This document shows positions 59,695 to 64,000 of a stretch of 64,000 bases of DNA, piece by piece (the first letter of the stretch is position 1; each line of letters opens with the position of its first letter). Source of the stretch: Salvator merianae (lineage: Eukaryota; Chordata; Lepidosauria; Squamata; Teiidae). The notes beneath the pieces were generated by a model. It was not told where the DNA came from, did not search any database, and saw nothing but the letters and a program-made list of their open reading frames with translations. The DNA lies in assembly GCA_003586115.2 (NCBI GenBank), contig QVOM02000126.1, positions 5,257,667 to 5,321,666 on the forward strand. Reading direction: 5' to 3'. A program made the translations under genes and the position numbers.

Positions 59695-60076
59695 GGCCTG
59701 TTCACATTTTAGTGCTAGTGAGCATGAAGATGCTCACTAGCACAGTGCATCCACATTTTGTGGAAGCCTGAGGGATTGGGAGCATCTGCAGACCCTCCCG
59801 ATAGCTACTAGCTGTGGACAACAAAATTGTTGTACTGTACTGAACTGCTCCCAGTATGTAGCATTCGCACCCACTTCCATGTGTGCAGCTGCACACCACA
59901 TCCCCGGTCGCCATGGTAGTGGCTGAATGTTTCTGCCGCTGCTGTCATGGCAGGGCAGTCAGCATTCACACTGTGTGTGCTGGAAACCCGTTTCCGGGCT
60001 GTTCCAACCCTTGCAGTGTGGATGGGCACCGCACTCTGGATTTGATCATTCCTAGGTGGAATGTGCAAAAAGGCCT
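59695..60076. mobile_element. GGGCC-group MITE, 382 bp, with CAA duplication
   Basis: Left end GGCCTGTTCACATTTTAG, right end GGAATGTGCAAAAAGGCCT; CAA at 59692-59694 and 60077-60079. The body is in reverse order to the 7436 copy. Confidence 0.75.
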
Positions 60077-60247
60077 CAAATGGCCCCAACCTACCTTGAT
60101 CTTGACTGGTCTGGAATTGTCTTCGTAGACAGTTCCAAGCTCATAAGTGTGACTTGGGCCCTAGAATGCTGGAAACTTCATTCAGGGTAACTGTTCCAAT
60201 TAAATAATGACAGTCTGCAGGCCTGTGCTGTTTCGATTCAGACATGT

Positions 60248-60475
60248 GTGAGCTAGTTTGGCCTTGTGGTTAGCGTGTTAGACTTTCGAGTCTGCCCTCT
60301 TGCATGAAGCCAGCTGGGTGACCTTGGGCTTGCCACAGCTCTGATCTGAGTTCTCACAGTCCCACCTGCCTCACAAGACGACTGTTGTGGGGCGAAGAAC
60401 AGAATGTTTGTCAGCCGCTCTGAGTCCCCTCAGGGTGAGAAAGGTAGGGTACAAAAAAACCAACTCGTCTTCTTC
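60248..60475 (+). mobile_element. tRNA-derived SINE with L2-like end
   Basis: Head TTTGGCCTTGTGGTTAGCGT and TTTCGAGTCTG resemble tRNA boxes; core GCTGGGTGACCTTGGGCTTG is MIR-like; end GTCAGCCGCTCTGAGTCCCC, AAAGGTAGGGTACAAAA is L2-like. Confidence 0.8.
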
Positions 60476-60477
60476 CA

Positions 60478-60920
60478 TCTGTTTTCATCTCTTGTGGGAA
60501 TGCTCTAAAGTTCAACTTTTCTGGCAAAAAACAGAAAAGGAGTCAACTACTATTTTTAAAATTACAGTTCCACTGAACCTGTTAACAAACCTCTTACTTT
60601 TCTCCAAACGTACCCTCCACAAACGCAAAATAATATTACTGCATCGACTGCTTCATGCCACCCATATCACTTTTACAAGATAATGGAAGTTTCTGGAGAA
60701 TCTTAATAAAAGGATATTATAAACAGGTTTGGGAAATCATGATTAACAAATTTATGACAACACAATAGAAGCAGATGGAAAGATCAATAGAAGAAAGATC
60801 AATAGAAGAAAGTAATTATTATAAAATATGGCAAAGCTCTTTTGATGCCCTTCTTAGCCTCGATAATCTAAATTTTCCAGAGAAGGGGATTTAAGAATAG
60901 AGACTGATCAGTAATGTAGA
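60478..60920 (+). mobile_element. L1-like LINE ORF2 C-terminal remnant
   Basis: Reading from 60480: HLLWECSKVQLFWQKTEKES, IFKITVPLNLLTNLLLFSKR, KIILLHRLLHATHITFTR, then a stop. The HLxWECxxxxxFW motif and the later LLHATHI-type segment are the C-terminal hallmark of L1-clade ORF2. Truncated and inactive. Confidence 0.72.
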
Positions 60921-61228
60921 TGATGTGCTAAAAGAGGTTTAATGGGAGTTCGTCATATGTTGTAGAACATTAGAAACAAAAATAATGTACAGTGTGGTTT
61001 TTTTGTACAAGTATGTGTTGGTTTTCTGTGTTAGATTTTCCATGTTAGATTTCTGTGTTAGATTTTAATTTCACTATTATTTCACTTTATGTAGTGTAAT
61101 TGTATTTATTTACATATTTATGTGCATGTATTATTATTTTTGAGATTATTTTTTCTTAATTAAAAAATACAAATTACAAAAGATACATTGAAAATCCCAC
61201 AACTCAATACTTGTGTATGAGTGTGTAT

Positions 61229-61252
61229 GTATTATTATTATTATTATTATTA
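61229..61252 (+). repeat. (ATT)n microsatellite
   Basis: Eight ATT units. Confidence 0.9.
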
Positions 61253-61259
61253 CTAATTT

Positions 61260-61620
61260 TTTTAAAAAAGACATAATTTGTCTCCAGCCCTCACCTGTGC
61301 CACTTCCCACTGGATCAGATACGTCCTTCAGACTTGCTCTTGTGATCTGCTGATTTTCCTTCAGGTATCCACAAAATGAGTGTTTGGCACAGCGTGAGAC
61401 ATTCTGCCTCAGGAGAGAAATTTCTACAGCAGAAAACCCGTCATCTTTTATCCACAGGGAGATGTTCTGCCCATCTGCTTTCACTGGTGAAAGCTGAGGC
61501 AGCTTTGAGTGGCATAAAATGGCGGACAAGTATCTCTGCATGTTCCAACTTTCAAAGTTAGAGGAGGATGGGTAGAAGGTTACTCTCACAGAAGACACTG
61601 GCAGTTTAATAGCTTTTATG
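61260..61620. other. Unassigned segment with a 150-codon minus-strand open frame
   Basis: The minus frame (to 61598) reads ADGQNISLWIKDDGFSAVEI, SLLRQNVSRCAKHSFCGYLK and ends in low-complexity Ile. No known family recognised, no splice sites or start context of note. Repeat remnant or chance open frame. Confidence 0.3.
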
Positions 61621-61634
61621 GTGATTCTGTGGGC

Positions 61635-61735
61635 CTATTCACACTTACCTGCTAGTGAGCATGCAGACGCTCACTAGGGAAGTGTGTCCGCACTCCACCA
61701 CTTCACAGCATCCGGGAGTGTCTGCAAAACTCTGG
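61635..61735. mobile_element. GGGCC-group MITE, left end only
   Basis: GGCCTATTCACACTTACCTG, GCTAGTGAGCATGCAGACGC, then truncation after GGGAGTGTCTGC. Confidence 0.7.
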
Positions 61736-61739
61736 CTGT

Positions 61740-62495
61740 GGTGATAAGGTAATAAGTTGAGTATAATGATGGTCATTAAGGCATTATGTGTGAATAGAGG
61801 TGCAAACTTGTCAAAGTATTGTAATGTAGAGAGATGCTGGCTGGAAACCTGAAAGGAGATGTGATGAACAGTCCAAGGGAGCCCCTAGATACTTCACTTC
61901 GTCCATCTTATGAAGTAAGTTTAGTCTACAGAAGCTCATGCTACCAACCTTTTTTTCTTTTACTTTCTAAGATGCTACTAGACCCCCTTGATATTTGAGA
62001 GATCAGTTTGCTGTCCATAGCGGACACAGAGGAAGAATCAACTGAACCCACTTTCAGCTCCCTATTGGCTTTATCTAGCTTGCTCCAATTTTCTTGTGTT
62101 CTTGGCCAAAGGAAGTGCTGGCCTGCTCCACATTACATGCCCTGGACAAAGCCAAGGCTGCTGGCCAAAGAAGACCAGGGCAGCCTGTGATTCTGGCCAA
62201 AAGAAGAACAGGGATGACCTGATCCCAGCAACATATGACTCGAGGAGGCTGTGTTGGGCCCAGCTGAACCAATGTCCTTTCTTAAAGTAAGGAGCATATC
62301 AGTGGGGCTGCATAGCACCAAATTAGGTTGCAGTGGGTACATGCCTGCTGCTATCTCCAGATAAGGCACCTACATGCTTATGATCTCCAGATGCAAGAGT
62401 CAATGAAAAGCTTCCTGCTCCTGCCAACAAATCAGCAAGGGGCAGGCAATTTTTAATCCATCATCTTGGCCATGCAAATTAAAGACTGTTGAAAA
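61740..62495. other. Intronic sequence, no recognised feature
   Basis: CTGGCCAAAGAAGACCAGG and CTGGCCAAAAGAAGAACAGG (62160-62212) form a short imperfect tandem. Confidence 0.4.
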
Positions 62496-62499
62496 GAGA

Positions 62500-62925
62500 C
62501 TCAACCAAACGTTTCACAGTGGAACAGACCCCGCAGTGTGAAAGCCACTCGCACTATGAGGGCTGGAACATCCCAGCAATGGGCTTCCAGCACTCACAGT
62601 GCAAATGCTGGCATCCTGTGCCATGACAGCAGCCGAGGAAACATCCGACTGCTGCCATGGTGACTGGGGATGCAGCATGACTGCTCAGCTGCACTCACAG
62701 CTGTGCCACATGGCATTTGCACCCAGAAGAAGGTACAAACGCTAGTGTACTGGGAGCAGTCCAGCTGCTCCTAGTACAGCCATGGAGCACAATTTTGTGC
62801 TCCACAGCAAGTAACAATCAGGAACGGAAGCCCATGCCCAATCATGATGGCCTCTGCAAAATGCGGACCAACATCACTAGTGAGCATCTGCTTGCTCACT
62901 AGTGAAAAGTGCAAACAGTCCCTGT
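62500..62925. mobile_element. GGGCC-group MITE, left end decayed
   Basis: Right end GAAAAGTGCAAACAGTCCC; body GGAACAGACCCCGCAGTGTG, GCCATGGTGACTGGGGATGC, GCTCCTAGTACAGCCATGG, CACTAGTGAGCATCTGC. Confidence 0.72.
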
Positions 62926-63164
62926 CATTGGATATCTATACTTCTCATCTCACTCTGTTTATCTAGGCCACTGAAGAAGAAATACTGAAACATACATCTG
63001 GGCTTATTTTGATTAACCGGCATGGATTTGGTACTGGGACTTTTTATTGGAAAGATGGACTGTATCTTCTGTTTCATGTAGCTGGTTGTTAGTCTCTAGA
63101 GAGCTTCTCAGTCATGTTCCAACAGGGTTGTTTTTTTTGGGTCTAGAAAGAAGATGAGTGAGAA

Positions 63165-63840
63165 GTGACATAAAATTATGTATGATGTGAGCAAAACGGA
63201 TAGGAATAAGCTTTTCTCTCTTTCTCAGAATACTAGAACCAGAGCTTACCCATTGAAACTGAATCCTGAGCAAACCAGGACAGATAGAAGGATTTTATTT
63301 TTTTTAATACGATGCATAGATAAACTTTGGAATTCACTACCAGGCCACAAGCTTGGATAATTGCATGGACATCAGGGCTGTTAATGGCAATTAACCCTGA
63401 TGGCAGTGTGACTGCCTCTAGTAATAGGAGGTGATTTGCCTCCAAAAGCCAGCTGTTGGAAGACTGCATGCAGAGCAAGCAGTACACTTGTGTCCTGCTG
63501 GTGGGCTCCTTGTACAGCTGTTTGGCCATTGCAAGAGTAGATTGCTGAACTAGATGGGTCACAGGTCCAACCCAGTGAAGCATTTCTTGTGTTGTTATAC
63601 CTCTTGAAGGCAGGTCACTAGGATGCTGCAAGCAGAACAAACTGTGTGCTTGTGTCATGCTGGTGGGCTCCTTGGCCCTTTCTGCACTTGGCCTTATTCC
63701 AGGTTATATCTTGGAATAGGGATCTGCCATCTGCATGCTACTATGAACTATGGCAGGCCACTGGGGAAACAGGCTGCTGGACTAGACAGCCCACAGGTCC
63801 GATCCTACAAGGCATTTCTTATGTTCTCATGTTCTTAGAT
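63165..63840 (+). mobile_element. CR1-like LINE tails with half a MITE inside
   Basis: ORF2-end remnant (AAAACGGATAGGAATAAGC, TAGAACCAGAGCTTACCC) to the first tail end near 63600, then a second tail interrupted at 63674-63760 by the left half of a short palindromic GGGCC MITE, ending CATTTCTTATGTTCTCATG. Confidence 0.75.
63674..63760. mobile_element. Half of short palindromic GGGCC MITE
   Basis: GGCCCTTTCTGCACTTGGCC, ATCTTGGAATAGGGATCTGC, CATGCTACTATGAACTATGG; the right half is absent. Confidence 0.8.
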
Positions 63841-63844
63841 ATGT

Positions 63845-64000
63845 ATTTGACTTGAAACCTTTTGTTCCATACAATTTTGTATTATCTATTTACTAAATGA
63901 TCTGAACTCATTCTTCAGATGCATACCTACACATTTTCATTTATTTATTTGGAATGGTTATGTACCTCTTCCTTCTAGATCATGGTCCACTTCTGGGCCT
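63845..64000. other. Intronic sequence to window end
   Basis: AT-rich; nothing recognised. Confidence 0.45.

Noticed and set aside
59050..59712. 220-codon plus-strand open frame, the second longest in the window
   Set aside because: It runs through a CpG-rich MITE and out across the ends of both nested elements; no protein motif, composition explains the absence of stops.

Overview
The window reads as vertebrate intronic DNA, most likely from a squamate reptile (lizard, gecko or snake). The support is a mixture of BovB-type, CR1-type, L2-type and L1-like LINE fragments, tRNA-derived SINEs, and a very large number of short non-autonomous DNA transposons (MITEs). BovB next to abundant CR1 and L2 is typical of squamates and not of birds, turtles or crocodilians. 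The species cannot be named from sequence alone. There are no prokaryotic genes or operons.

Only one gene is supported: two internal coding exons of a plus-strand ether-a-go-go potassium channel, best matched to KCNH5 (EAG2/Kv10.2). The first exon (13423-13622, 200 nt) encodes the end of S6 and the start of the C-linker. The second (44909-45161, 253 nt) encodes the rest of the C-linker and much of the cyclic-nucleotide-binding homology domain. Both have clean splice sites, compatible phases, and the same lengths as the homologous exons of the related KCNH2 gene. The intron between them is 31,286 bp. The upstream intron is at least 13.4 kb and the downstream one at least 18.8 kb.

Almost everything else is transposon-derived. 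(1) A GGGCC-ended MITE group (inverted ends close to GGGCCTTTTCACACTT, 3-bp target duplications) has about 25 copies throughout and looks PIF/Harbinger-like. (2) A second group has ends close to AGGCTGTGTTCAGACA; three copies sit head-to-tail at 3510-4121 and long copies lie at 11819, 21207 and 40270. (3) A third group has GGCTGCATCCAGATAGG-like ends (1834-3065, 42990-43450, 57640-58095). (4) One GC-rich hAT-like MITE at 48184-48535 has an exact 8-bp target duplication. (5) LINE remnants include an L2-type open reading frame (32101-32645), CR1 copies (37938-38640, 44404-44857), many copies of a CR1-like family whose 3' end is rich in GTTCTTATG, two BovB loci and one L1-like fragment. (6) SINEs with tRNA-like heads and LINE-like tails, plus a 5S-rRNA-like segment.

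Insertions are often nested, and several nested cases reveal the pre-insertion site and so the exact target duplication. Simple repeats include a 356-bp polypyrimidine tract (9065-9420) and a GATATA/GATATGG array (52510-52830). The remaining non-repetitive stretches are ordinary intron; a few AT-rich ones are only candidates for conserved noncoding elements. I found no convincing new biological system. The most informative signals are the structure of the MITE families, the CR1 insertion 51 bp upstream of a KCNH5 splice acceptor, and the mobile CpG-rich elements.
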